The translations under genes were made by a program, and so were the position numbers. A stretch of DNA of 60,188 nt from an uncultured Pirellulaceae bacterium. GTDB lineage: Bacteria; Planctomycetota; Planctomycetia; Pirellulales; Pirellulaceae. The DNA is taken from assembly GCA_937929805.1 (NCBI GenBank), contig CALFUT010000062.1, positions 1 through 60,188 on the forward strand. Direction: 5' to 3'. Under the pieces are notes generated by a model. The model was not told the DNA's origin. It saw only the letters and a list, made by a program, of their open reading frames with translations, and did no database searches. Of the stretch, positions 18,042-25,914 are shown piece after piece (the first letter of the stretch is position 1; the number at the start of each line of letters is the position of its first letter).

Positions 18042-18057
18042 AAAACGACGTCGTTTT
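18042..18057. promoter_or_regulatory. 16-bp perfect palindrome, operator-like
   Basis: AAAACGACGTCGTTTT is self-complementary over all 16 bases. It sits in the AT-rich upstream region of the second Cys/Gly-rich gene and is a good candidate for a dimeric regulator site; the regulator is unknown. Confidence 0.4.
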
Positions 18058-18133
18058 GGCCAATCGAACCAACCAAAAGTCTAGATTCCAAGAAAAATAA
18101 GCTTAGCGACAGCACCGTCTGAACCTTAAAAAC

Positions 18134-18181
18134 ACCCCTTAAGGGGTTTAGCCCGACCATTAAGAGATTTTAATGGTTGGG
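18134..18181 (+). ncRNA. Tandem hairpins, possible structured leader RNA
   Basis: ACCCC-TTAA-GGGGT (18134-18147) is followed by CCCGACCATTAA (18152-18163) pairing with TTAATGGTTGGG (18170-18181, one G-U pair). No T-run follows; instead AAGGAGG comes directly after. It could be an attenuator-like leader or a small RNA. Transcription is not shown. Confidence 0.3.
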
Positions 18182-18386
18182 AAGGAGGCATGGGATTTTC
18201 GGCGAGCAAAAAATAATTGTAAAGTGCGGGTCGTGAGGAATTTTCTGCTTGATTAGGAAGCTGACGTGAGTATTATGTTGGCCGCAGGTGAGTGGGTTAG
18301 ATTCCCCACAGTTTCAAGCCTGCCCATGTTAGCAAATTTCACAAATGCTCAATCTTCCTTCTGTGTTTCACAACAACGAGGTTTCC

Positions 18387-19079
18387 ATGTCCTTCACTTC
18401 CTTTACCAAGTACTTGCTGACTGCATGTTTTGCAGTAGCCGTCTCATGCGGAAACGGCTTTGCCGAAGACGCCGAAAAAGAAAGCTCAGTGGAAGAAGCT
18501 AAGCCGATCCGCGTCGTGCTCAACGAAGATGGCGCCCTTGAGGGTCGCGTTTTTGCGATGCTCGGCAGCGAAGAGGCCCCAATGGTTGCCAAAGTTAGCT
18601 TGGCTTCCGACGGGAAAACTGTCGCTTCTGGGGAAACAGACGTTGTCGGTAATTTCTCCTTCAGTGACGTTGAGCCTGGGACTTACACCATGGTTGGTGT
18701 GTCAGGCGAGTACGTCGGCGATCAAGTTGTGGTCGTCACCGAGAGCTCAGAGTTGGAAGACGAAGAATCAGAAGGCGTTTACACGTCACTCGCATTGCAG
18801 GTTGCTCCGGTAGAAGTTTATTCGGATGCGGCTTACGCAGGAGTTCCAATGGACAGCTTTGTCGCTCCAGTTGCTGAATGCGGATCTTGTGGCGTTGTTG
18901 ACAGTGGTTTCAGTTCGTGCGGCGGATCGAGCTACAGCGCATGCGGAGGCTGTGGCGGCGGCGGAATCGGCGGTGGCGGTATTGCAGGCGGAAGTTCTCT
19001 TCGACGCCTTGCATTGCTGGGAGCCGCAGTTGCAATTCCGATTGCAGTGAGTGGTGGTCCTGCGAGCCCCGCTGAGTAA
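18387..19079 (+). CDS. Secreted Cys/Gly-rich protein with carboxypeptidase-regulatory-like domain (paralogue 2)
   Basis: A 230-residue paralogue of the protein encoded at 17182. Signal peptide to about residue 26 (YLLTACFAVAVSCGNGFA). The beta-sandwich matches the first copy closely: ALEGRVFAMLGSEEAPMVAKVSL, GNFSFSDVEPGTYTMVGVSG and EYVGDQ. An acidic insert (ELEDEESEG) is specific to this copy. The tail again has five cysteines (ECGSC, SSC, ACGGC), a Gly run, then SSLRRLALLGAAVAIPIAVSGG. Both genes have their own upstream region and terminator. The divergent middle with conserved ends argues for selection on both the beta-sandwich and the C-terminal signature. The start at ATG 18387 gives a normal signal peptide, with CGAGG 6 bases before it. 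Confidence 0.8.
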   Translation: MSFTSFTKYLLTACFAVAVSCGNGFAEDAEKESSVEEAKPIRVVLNEDGALEGRVFAMLGSEEAPMVAKVSLASDGKTVASGETDVVGNFSFSDVEPGTYTMVGVSGEYVGDQVVVVTESSELEDEESEGVYTSLALQVAPVEVYSDAAYAGVPMDSFVAPVAECGSCGVVDSGFSSCGGSSYSACGGCGGGGIGGGGIAGGSSLRRLALLGAAVAIPIAVSGGPASPAE

Positions 19080-19136
19080 TCCTAAGTTCCGCTCAGATCG
19101 GCTGCACAAAGCCACCTGATCTGTTCCTCGAACCAA

Positions 19137-19174
19137 CGAAAAAGGCGTTCCCGATACGGGATCGCCTTTTTTCG
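19137..19174 (+). terminator. Rho-independent terminator after Cys/Gly-rich paralogue 2
   Basis: CGAAAAAGGCG (19137-19147) pairs with CGCCTTTTTTCG (19163-19174), with six T in the 3' arm. It separates this gene from the exopolysaccharide operon. Confidence 0.88.
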
Positions 19175-19652
19175 CGCAATCTAGTTGGACAGCGCCACTT
19201 TCGATGAATGAAACCGATGTTGGGAGGGGAAGGCTCCGTCCGCCCCATGTGGATGGTTGGGCTTTTTTGCTCCGCGCGGCTCGGACGGAGCCTCGCCCCC
19301 CCCGACGACACACTGCGGCAAAAACAACGGTGAAATTGCAAAACTGGCACTGTCAAACTACGCTCTGGCGTAATATTCACAGCCAAGGCATCCACTTGAG
19401 AATTTCCGAATAAAATAGGCCTATTACCTTTGCACTAATTACACTGTGTGCTTGATCACATGGAGATTTTCGCTCGAATTTCTGTCGAGTGTTAAGAACA
19501 AGCCCGTTCTTGATTGTTCAGGTTCTCGATTAATGGCGATTCATACTGCTTGACTATTTTTATTGGTTTGCAATCGTACGAAGCACGGCACCGTTTAACG
19601 AGTGGCGTACCCCTCCAACCTCTTCCATCTTTGTGTTTATCGGTCCGAATTC
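19175..19652. other. Intergenic region before the exopolysaccharide operon
   Basis: A 478-bp stretch without a supported gene. It holds a GC-rich inverted repeat (19220-19292) and a 12-bp palindrome AATAGGCCTATT (19414-19425). The AT-rich last 150 bases should contain the operon promoter; a TTGACT at 19550-19555 could be a -35 element, but no convincing -10 follows at the right distance. Confidence 0.4.
19220..19292. repeat. GC-rich inverted repeat, possible dispersed element
   Basis: GGCTCCGTCCG (19232-19242) is repeated in inverse as CGGACGGAGCC (19282-19292), and G-rich/C-rich flanks extend the symmetry. The left end (TTGGGAGGGGAAGGCTCCG, 19220-19238) recurs at 60031-60049 with one mismatch, which suggests a dispersed intergenic repeat family. 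Confidence 0.6.
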
Positions 19653-21626
19653 ATGTCCGAGTTTCCTTCACCCAGTGAAAACGGTTCGCAGCCCGACGTA
19701 TCGGGCTTGAAAAGCACTTCGCCATTTTTGGAATGGGTCAAGAACTATCGGCTACCCTTGTTGATGTTATTTCATCTTGGGGTGTTTCTATTTGTTTTCT
19801 GGGCATCGCTTGTTGTCAGATTCGAATCTTGGTTCCCTCACCACACGCCGCAGCATTTCTGGCTAGGGATGCCGCTGGTGGCGTCGATTCAACTTGCCGT
19901 CTTCTACTTCATGAAGAACTTTCATGGCTGGTGGCGGTACGTTACGTTCGCGGATCTAGTGTCAACTGCTCAGTGCGCAGTCATTGCGACCTTGGTGATC
20001 TTTGCGGTCGACTATTTAGCGATCAGTGATTTTCAAATTTCGCGTGGTTGTATCCTTATCAACTGCGCGTTCACGATTCTCGTTCTTTCTGTCCTTCGAA
20101 GCTTGTTGCGTTTCTGGGACGAACGTATTCCCTCGCGTTCACTCCGTGAGAAACGCCGTCCGGCATTAATGTTGGGGTCTAGCTCTGACGTTGCGAAGCT
20201 GGCTCATCTGGTTAACTCGCGACCGGCACTCAGTTGCAGGGTTATCGGTTTGGTGTCGCAAGAGAAAGTACGTGAGACGCGGTTTAGCGATATTTCGGTG
20301 GTTGGCCATCTTGGCGAACTGTCGGCACTGTGCAAGAAGCACGAGGTTCGCACGGTCTACGTTCCGGCCGGTTCACTTGAAGCCAAGGCCATGCGCGATC
20401 TGATTGACAAGACGCGTGAGGACAATGTGCAAATCCATGTGGTGCCCGAGCTGAATCGTTTGCTTGAGGGTGGTACTCGCATCCCCGTTCGCGAAGTTAG
20501 CGTGGATGACCTTCTTCGCCGTCCTCCTGTCAAGCTGGACCAAGAGGCAATTCAAGACATGGTCGCTGGTAAAACGGTGCTGGTCACTGGAGCCGGAGGC
20601 AGCATCGGCAGTGAGCTTTGTCGACAGCTGATGGCTTTCGGTCCGGATCGGCTTGTCATGCTGGGCCGCGGCGAGAATCGGCTTTACCAAATCAATCGCG
20701 AACTGTGCAGAGACTTTGAGGGTTCCACGGAAATTCTTCCGGTGTTGGCGAGTATCACCGATCGACGTCGGGTGGCTGAAATCATGGCGACTCATCGACC
20801 GGTGGTGGTGTTTCATGCGGCCGCTCACAAGCACGTTCCGCTGACCGAAAACAACGTAGGCGAAGCAGTGGTCAACAATGTACTTGGTACAAAAGTGATC
20901 GCGGATCTTGCCGACGAGTATGGCGTTCAGAAAATGGTGATGGTTTCGACGGACAAAGCCGTCAACCCAACCAGTTTGATGGGATGCACTAAACAGATGG
21001 CCGAGCGTTATTGCTTGGCACTTGGTTCAAAATCGAAAACCAAATACGTTGTGACTCGATTTGGCAACGTCTTGGGCAGTGCCGGCAGTGTGGTCCCTTT
21101 GTTCAAGGAGCAAATCAGTCGCGGCGGCCCAATCACGATTACCGATCCTCGCATGACTCGTTTCTTCATGACGATTCCCGAGGCAGCTCAGCTGGTTGTT
21201 CAGGCAGGCAGTATGGGTGAAGGTGGAGAAATTTTCGTTTTGGAAATGGGAGAACCTGTTCTGATCGAGGATTTAGCGCGAGACATGATTCGGCTCGGAG
21301 GTTTGCCAGCGAATTCGATCGACATCGTGTATACCGGAATTCGCCCAGGTGAAAAGCTGTATGAAGAACTGTACTACGGTGACGAGCAGTCACTTCCGAC
21401 ATCGCATGAAAAAATTCTTACGGCCTATCACCGAGAGTTCCCTTACGAGAGTACGAAATCGTCTGTCGAAAACCTGATCGGCCTAGCCTACAAAGAAGAA
21501 TCGGCGATCCGTGCTTACTTGAACCAGTTGGTCCCTGAGTTCGGGGCGATTGATTCGAACGGCGATGTTCTGCAGGACGTCGTGCGCCCGCGTCGGCGCC
21601 CGTCTGGCTCAACCCAAGGGGTTTAG
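19653..21626 (+). CDS. Membrane-bound nucleoside-diphosphate-sugar 4,6-dehydratase (CapD/WbpM/PglF family)
   Basis: A 657-residue enzyme. Four membrane segments lie in residues 33-155, then a first nucleotide-binding-like domain (ALMLGSSSDVAKLA), then the catalytic SDR domain with TGAGGSIG at 312-319. The catalytic pattern is that of the Met-type dehydratases: STDK at 432-435 and Met443-x3-Lys447 (NPTSLMGCTK) instead of Tyr-x3-Lys. The usual reaction converts UDP-GlcNAc to the 4-keto-6-deoxy sugar. With the DegT aminotransferase and PglC-like transferase downstream it fits a bacillosamine-type route. It is the first gene of a plus-strand operon; the next gene starts 4 bases after its stop. 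ATG 19653 is chosen over a frame opening 17 codons upstream. Confidence 0.92.
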   Translation: MSEFPSPSENGSQPDVSGLKSTSPFLEWVKNYRLPLLMLFHLGVFLFVFWASLVVRFESWFPHHTPQHFWLGMPLVASIQLAVFYFMKNFHGWWRYVTFADLVSTAQCAVIATLVIFAVDYLAISDFQISRGCILINCAFTILVLSVLRSLLRFWDERIPSRSLREKRRPALMLGSSSDVAKLAHLVNSRPALSCRVIGLVSQEKVRETRFSDISVVGHLGELSALCKKHEVRTVYVPAGSLEAKAMRDLIDKTREDNVQIHVVPELNRLLEGGTRIPVREVSVDDLLRRPPVKLDQEAIQDMVAGKTVLVTGAGGSIGSELCRQLMAFGPDRLVMLGRGENRLYQINRELCRDFEGSTEILPVLASITDRRRVAEIMATHRPVVVFHAAAHKHVPLTENNVGEAVVNNVLGTKVIADLADEYGVQKMVMVSTDKAVNPTSLMGCTKQMAERYCLALGSKSKTKYVVTRFGNVLGSAGSVVPLFKEQISRGGPITITDPRMTRFFMTIPEAAQLVVQAGSMGEGGEIFVLEMGEPVLIEDLARDMIRLGGLPANSIDIVYTGIRPGEKLYEELYYGDEQSLPTSHEKILTAYHREFPYESTKSSVENLIGLAYKEESAIRAYLNQLVPEFGAIDSNGDVLQDVVRPRRRPSGSTQGV

Positions 21627-21630
21627 TCAG

Positions 21631-22551
21631 ATGACGGCTCAATCGGTTGCTAAAGGCCCAACGTTCATCAACATTGGCCCCGGTCGATGCGCAACCAGTT
21701 GGTTGATGAATTGTCTGACATCGCACCCCGGGATCGCGATGGCCAGTGTCAAAGAAACCGAATACTTCAACACCTACCACGACCGAGGTGCGGAATGGTA
21801 TCGGAGCAATTTTCCTGAAACCGATGCTCCGGCCACGGGAGAGCTTTCCACCAATTACTACCTTGACGCCGTCGTTGCCGATTTGATCCGTGACTACGAT
21901 CCAGAAGTAAAGATCGTGATCAATCTTCGACAGCCATATCGGCTGCTGGAGTCGTTTTACTCATTCGGTCAGCGACGCGGGCTGGAGTTGGGAGCCGTGG
22001 CGGAATCACTCGATTTCCCAATCGGTCGCATCATGGGGTCTGGCTACGACTTTCGATCGAGCCGCAATATGCTCACGACAGCTGACCGTGCAACGCTGCT
22101 CGAGTCCGTCTGCTTGGCCGATCGCCTTCGTCCCTTTTTGGATACTTTTGAATCACACCAAGTCCATTTTTTCATTTTCGAACGATTGCAGTCTGAGCAC
22201 CAGCAAGTGTTGGCTGAGCTGTACGAATTCTTAGAAGTCGATGCAGGGTACACCCCACCTGATGCGGACAAAATTGTGAACTCATCGATGGCGCCTAAGT
22301 CAAAATCGATCGCGCGGTTAGCCACGCGAACATCATTTTTGCTGCGTCGCGTCGGAGCACACGGACTTTTGAGTCGGCTTCACCAAAGCGAACTGATTAA
22401 GAAGCTTTTGTTCAGCAAATCGACCGACTCCACATCATTGACAGAGAACACCAGTTGCCGTGACCAATTAGACCGCCAAACGGTTTTGCGGCTTGATGAT
22501 CAAATCGAACAAATGAAATCAATATGCCCCGATTTGAACCGCTGGTGGTAG
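21631..22551 (+). CDS. Sulfotransferase domain protein (first in cluster)
   Basis: A 306-residue cytosolic enzyme expected to transfer sulfate from PAPS to a sugar hydroxyl or lipid-linked glycan. The N-terminal strand-loop-helix FINIGPGRCATSWLMNCL is the 5'-phosphosulfate loop, and KIVINLRQPYRLLESFYSFG carries the Arg and Ser of the 3'-phosphate site. The start at ATG 21631 has AAGGGG about ten bases upstream; the frame extends upstream into the dehydratase gene, but those residues are not conserved. Its place inside the operon points to the exopolysaccharide as acceptor. It is a different subfamily from the second sulfotransferase at 27450, so two positions may be sulfated. Acceptor identity is inference. 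Confidence 0.83.
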   Translation: MTAQSVAKGPTFINIGPGRCATSWLMNCLTSHPGIAMASVKETEYFNTYHDRGAEWYRSNFPETDAPATGELSTNYYLDAVVADLIRDYDPEVKIVINLRQPYRLLESFYSFGQRRGLELGAVAESLDFPIGRIMGSGYDFRSSRNMLTTADRATLLESVCLADRLRPFLDTFESHQVHFFIFERLQSEHQQVLAELYEFLEVDAGYTPPDADKIVNSSMAPKSKSIARLATRTSFLLRRVGAHGLLSRLHQSELIKKLLFSKSTDSTSLTENTSCRDQLDRQTVLRLDDQIEQMKSICPDLNRWW

Positions 22552-22567
22552 TTTGGTCAGGAAGAAT

Positions 22568-23746
22568 ATGAGTAGTACACCCTCAAAAATTGAAATGTCA
22601 ATTCCATTCTTTCGAGCCACAATCGGCCAAGAAGAAATGGACGGCGTGATGGAGACGCTTGCATCAGGTTGGTTGACTTCTGGGCCTAAGGTGAAAGCTT
22701 TCGAGAAAGAGTTCGCCGAAGCCGTTGGTGCAAAGCACGCGATTGCCGTCAATAGCGCCACGGCTGCGCTGCACTTGGCATTAGAGTCGCTGAATATTGG
22801 GCCTGGTGATGAGGTTCTTGTGCCAACGATGACCTTTGCGGCAACGGCCGAAGTGGTCATTCACTTAGGGGCCACGCCAGTTCTGGTTGATTGCGATCCC
22901 GGCACGCTGAATGTCAGCCTAAGTGACTTGGCCGCAAAACGAACTGCGAAAACCAAGGTGGTGATGCCCGTTCACTACGCCGGTCAGCCGTGCCAGATGC
23001 AAGAGATCGCCGATTTCGCGGACCAACATGGACTTCATGTCGTTGAAGACGCGGCGCACGCGTTCCCCGCAGCCTATCGCGGGCAAGCGATCGGATCGCT
23101 AAGCCTCGCAACGTGTTTCTCGTTCTATGCCAACAAAACCATGACGACGGGCGAAGGAGGGATGTTGACGACCAACGACGACGCGACCGCCGACCGGGCT
23201 CGTAAGATGAGCCTGCATGGCTTGAGTCGCGGAGCGTGGAACCGTTTTACTGCGAAGGGGTCGTGGTACTATGAAATCGAGGCACCCGGATACAAGTACA
23301 ACCTGCCGGATGTTGCTGCTGCCATCGGATTAGGTCAGTTGCACCAAGCGGAGAACTTCTTGCAAGAGCGCCGTCGGTGTGCTGCTCGCTACATAAGTGC
23401 ATTCGCGGACTCGAAATTGATTGACACGCTGGAGCAATCGCCGGACGTGGATTCCGCGTGGCACTTGCTAGTCATCAAATTAAACTTGCCGGCGCTCTCC
23501 ATCGACCGATCGGAGTTTATCGTCAAGTTGAACGAAGCCGGAATCGGTACGAGCGTTCACTACACTCCCCTGCACTTGCACCCGCTGTATCGCGAGCGGT
23601 TCGGATACAAACCCGAGGACATGCCGATCGCTTCAGGTGTGTTCGAGCAGATTGTCTCATTGCCAATTTTCCCCTCGATGACTGATGAACAGCTTGAATA
23701 TGTCATTGACAATGTGTTGGCGATTGCTGCGGAGCACCAGCGGTGA
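22568..23746 (+). CDS. DegT/DnrJ/EryC1/StrS sugar aminotransferase
   Basis: A 392-residue PLP enzyme. The PLP site is visible: Asp161 in VVEDAAHA binds the pyridine nitrogen, and Lys190 in FSFYANKTMTTGEGG forms the Schiff base. SATAALHLAL (residues 63-72) binds the cofactor phosphate. The family aminates 4-keto or 3-keto nucleotide sugars with glutamate. Following a CapD/PglF-type dehydratase, the probable product is a UDP-4-amino-4,6-dideoxy-hexose (PglE-like role). The gene is translationally coupled to the next one by a GTGA overlap. ATG 22568 has AGGA 5 bases upstream and is preferred to the TTG at 22553. Confidence 0.93.
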   Translation: MSSTPSKIEMSIPFFRATIGQEEMDGVMETLASGWLTSGPKVKAFEKEFAEAVGAKHAIAVNSATAALHLALESLNIGPGDEVLVPTMTFAATAEVVIHLGATPVLVDCDPGTLNVSLSDLAAKRTAKTKVVMPVHYAGQPCQMQEIADFADQHGLHVVEDAAHAFPAAYRGQAIGSLSLATCFSFYANKTMTTGEGGMLTTNDDATADRARKMSLHGLSRGAWNRFTAKGSWYYEIEAPGYKYNLPDVAAAIGLGQLHQAENFLQERRRCAARYISAFADSKLIDTLEQSPDVDSAWHLLVIKLNLPALSIDRSEFIVKLNEAGIGTSVHYTPLHLHPLYRERFGYKPEDMPIASGVFEQIVSLPIFPSMTDEQLEYVIDNVLAIAAEHQR

Positions 23747-24354
23747 TCAAACGGGTTTTTGACATTTTTTTTTCACTGTTCGGGATCGTTTTTTTCGGTC
23801 CCGTGATGATCGCGTGTGGGTTGGCAGTGCTAGTTTCGTCTCGCGGTCCGATCTTTTTCCGGCAAGAACGCATAGGGATGAATTTTCGCGTTTTCCAAAT
23901 TCTCAAGTTTCGTTCGATGGTCGTTGACGCCCCGAAGCTTGGCGAGCAGGTGACCGTCAGCGGTGATCCTCGCGTTACGACGGTCGGTCGAGTGTTGCGA
24001 AAGACGAAGCTGGACGAGTTGCCGCAACTGTTCAATGTGCTGATGGGCGACATGAGTTTCGTTGGGCCTCGCCCTGAAGTTCCAGAGTACGTGAACATGT
24101 TTCGCGACGACTACACCAAACTGCTTAGCGTCCGACCCGGCATTACCGATATTGCATCGATCACGTATCGCAATGAGGAAACGATTCTCGCCGCCGCAGC
24201 CGATCCAAAACACGCATACGCGACAGAAGTCCTGCCGGAAAAAATCCGGCTAGGAAAGTTGTACATCGACCAGCAATCAATCGTTCTCGACATCCGCTTG
24301 CTTGTCATGACGGTGTTGAAGATTGTCGGCGTGGAGTGGGATGAGACGCCGTGA
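23743..24354 (+). CDS. PglC-like phosphoglycosyl transferase (initiating sugar-phosphate transferase)
   Basis: A 203-residue monotopic enzyme that transfers a sugar-1-phosphate from a UDP sugar to undecaprenyl phosphate, the committed step of glycan assembly. It consists of the re-entrant hydrophobic helix (residues 8-31) and the catalytic core only, without the N-terminal membrane and Rossmann parts of WcaJ/WbaP. The catalytic Asp91-Glu92 dyad is in KTKLDELPQLFNVL, followed by the MSFVGPRPE signature. Length and form match PglC, the partner of PglF/PglE-type enzymes in bacillosamine pathways. GTG start, overlapping the aminotransferase stop; its own stop overlaps the flippase start by four bases. 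Confidence 0.93.
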   Translation: MIKRVFDIFFSLFGIVFFGPVMIACGLAVLVSSRGPIFFRQERIGMNFRVFQILKFRSMVVDAPKLGEQVTVSGDPRVTTVGRVLRKTKLDELPQLFNVLMGDMSFVGPRPEVPEYVNMFRDDYTKLLSVRPGITDIASITYRNEETILAAAADPKHAYATEVLPEKIRLGKLYIDQQSIVLDIRLLVMTVLKIVGVEWDETP

Positions 24355-25826
24355 ACGATGCCAAACGCGGAATTTATCCCAGTCGGTTCTTTCGAAGCAC
24401 GCTGATCTACGCGGTTGGTGATTTGCTAACCAAGGGCGCTCGGATTGTTCTGATTCCCTACTACATTCACAGCCTGACCAAGGACGAGATCGGACTTTGG
24501 GCGGTGCTGCAGGTGGTGGTTCTGGCAACTTGGACGTTGCTGGCGTTTGGTTTTGGAGCCGCGATCCAACGCTTTTACAACGACTACGAAGATCGGGGCG
24601 ATCAGTTTGTATCGTCGTTGTGGTGGTCACGGATGATGTTGTCGCTACTGCCCGCCATCGCGCTGGGTGCACTCGGGTATTTTTATGCCACCCGATGGTC
24701 TGAAGCAACGATGACCGTGCCCTTGATCCTGATGGCGGTGGCTGCCGGCTATTTTCGAGCGTCTTTGAATCTTACCGAGCAATGGTTCATCATTCAGGAG
24801 AAGCCCGCTGCGTACCGGACCTTCACGTTTCTGCAGTTCCTGACAACGATGCTGTTGAACTTTCTGTTTATCTCTGGCTTTGGCTTGGGAGTAACGGGTG
24901 CTATTGGAGCTGAACTAGTTAGCTGCATGGTTTGGTGTGGGGTTTCTGCGGGACTGTTGGCTAGAGCTGCGCGGCCGCAAAGGAATCTCATCCGCTGGAG
25001 CGAGTTGTTTATTTATTGCCTGCCCGCGATGCCGCACGCTTTTTTCATGTGGGGCATGTCGGGAGTGGATCGCGTGATTCTCGAACGCCAAGTCAACATT
25101 GGGGAAATTGGCGAGTACCACATTGGTTACTTGTTGGCGTCCGTTGTTTCAATTGTCGCATTGGCAATGCGGTCAGCATGGCTGCCCTCATTCTTTCGAG
25201 ACTCCAACACGGACAGCCAGCGAGCTCAATTTGGAAAAACGGCGACTCTGTTTTTTCACTTGATCATTTTTTGCACATTAGGCGGGTTCCTCTTTGCTGA
25301 TGAAATCGTGGCTCTATTCGCTGCCTTCAGCACTAAAAAGTTTGGTCTTGCCGCCGACGTGCTACGAATCGTCGTGATTGGAAACGCAGGATTGGCAATT
25401 TTTATCGGACTCAATCAGCCACTATTTTACGAACGTCGTATCGGCTTGCTGGCAACCATCAGCGGAGTTGGGTTGGCGGTTAACGTGGCGATGAACCTGA
25501 TGCTAATTCCGTCCTACGGCGTGTTTGGGGCCGCGTGGGCGACGCTGGTGACTTACCTTGTGATCGGCGTGGCAATTCTGGTCACCGTTTCAAAACTATA
25601 CGGGATCCGCTGGGAGCTTTCGAAGCTGTTTCTATTTCTAGCCGTCGCTGGCGCGGCCGGAATGCTGGCAACAGTCCTGCCGACAGAGCCGTTATGGTTT
25701 GGGTGGGCCGCAAAATCGGTCTTGCTGGTAGGGTTTTTGATGGCCACATTGTTTAAGATAGAGTCATCCAAGTCCGGTTGGCGATTGTCTTTAAGAGTCG
25801 ATGGATTTCGACCACAAAAAGTGTGA
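24351..25826 (+). CDS. Polysaccharide flippase (Wzx/MVF family)
   Basis: A 491-residue integral membrane protein with 12 or more hydrophobic segments. The N-terminus (LIYAVGDLLTKGARIVLIPYYIHSLTKDEIG) is the usual Wzx opening, with the conserved ...TxxxxG turn after helix one. Later, IGLNQPLFYERRIGLLATISG and NVAMNLMLIPSYGVFGAAWATL match the second half of MOP-superfamily exporters. It should flip undecaprenyl-diphosphate-linked repeat units to the periplasmic face for the polymerase encoded next. GTG start with a four-base overlap (GTGA) with the phosphoglycosyl transferase, so the two are coupled. Confidence 0.9.
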   Translation: MNDAKRGIYPSRFFRSTLIYAVGDLLTKGARIVLIPYYIHSLTKDEIGLWAVLQVVVLATWTLLAFGFGAAIQRFYNDYEDRGDQFVSSLWWSRMMLSLLPAIALGALGYFYATRWSEATMTVPLILMAVAAGYFRASLNLTEQWFIIQEKPAAYRTFTFLQFLTTMLLNFLFISGFGLGVTGAIGAELVSCMVWCGVSAGLLARAARPQRNLIRWSELFIYCLPAMPHAFFMWGMSGVDRVILERQVNIGEIGEYHIGYLLASVVSIVALAMRSAWLPSFFRDSNTDSQRAQFGKTATLFFHLIIFCTLGGFLFADEIVALFAAFSTKKFGLAADVLRIVVIGNAGLAIFIGLNQPLFYERRIGLLATISGVGLAVNVAMNLMLIPSYGVFGAAWATLVTYLVIGVAILVTVSKLYGIRWELSKLFLFLAVAGAAGMLATVLPTEPLWFGWAAKSVLLVGFLMATLFKIESSKSGWRLSLRVDGFRPQKV

Positions 25827-25914
25827 ATTGGGCATTCGTTGCATGGTGCGATCGCATTCGCGGCGGGCGCAATTTCACGTTAAATTTTAATAAGCTGGTG
25901 TAGCTCAAAAGTAC

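Larger units (their letters stand above)
17964..18386 (+). other. Structured leader region of Cys/Gly-rich paralogue 2
   Basis: A 423-bp gene-free stretch with unusually dense symmetry: a perfect 16-bp palindrome (18042-18057), a perfect 14-bp palindrome (18134-18147) and a 12-bp-arm hairpin (18152-18181) ending in AAGGAGG. These lie 205-345 bases upstream of the next start codon, so an operator plus a long structured 5' leader, or a small RNA, is possible. No known riboswitch class was recognised. Confidence 0.5.

Noticed and set aside
18190-18216. Eight-codon reading frame after AAGGAGG (ATGGGATTTTCG... to TAA)
   Set aside because: The Shine-Dalgarno-like AAGGAGG lies only 1 base from the ATG, too close for initiation, and the peptide would be only 8 residues.
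19549-19590. TTGACT with AT-rich downstream as an operon promoter
   Set aside because: No acceptable -10 hexamer at 16-18 bases; kept only as a remark in the intergenic entry.
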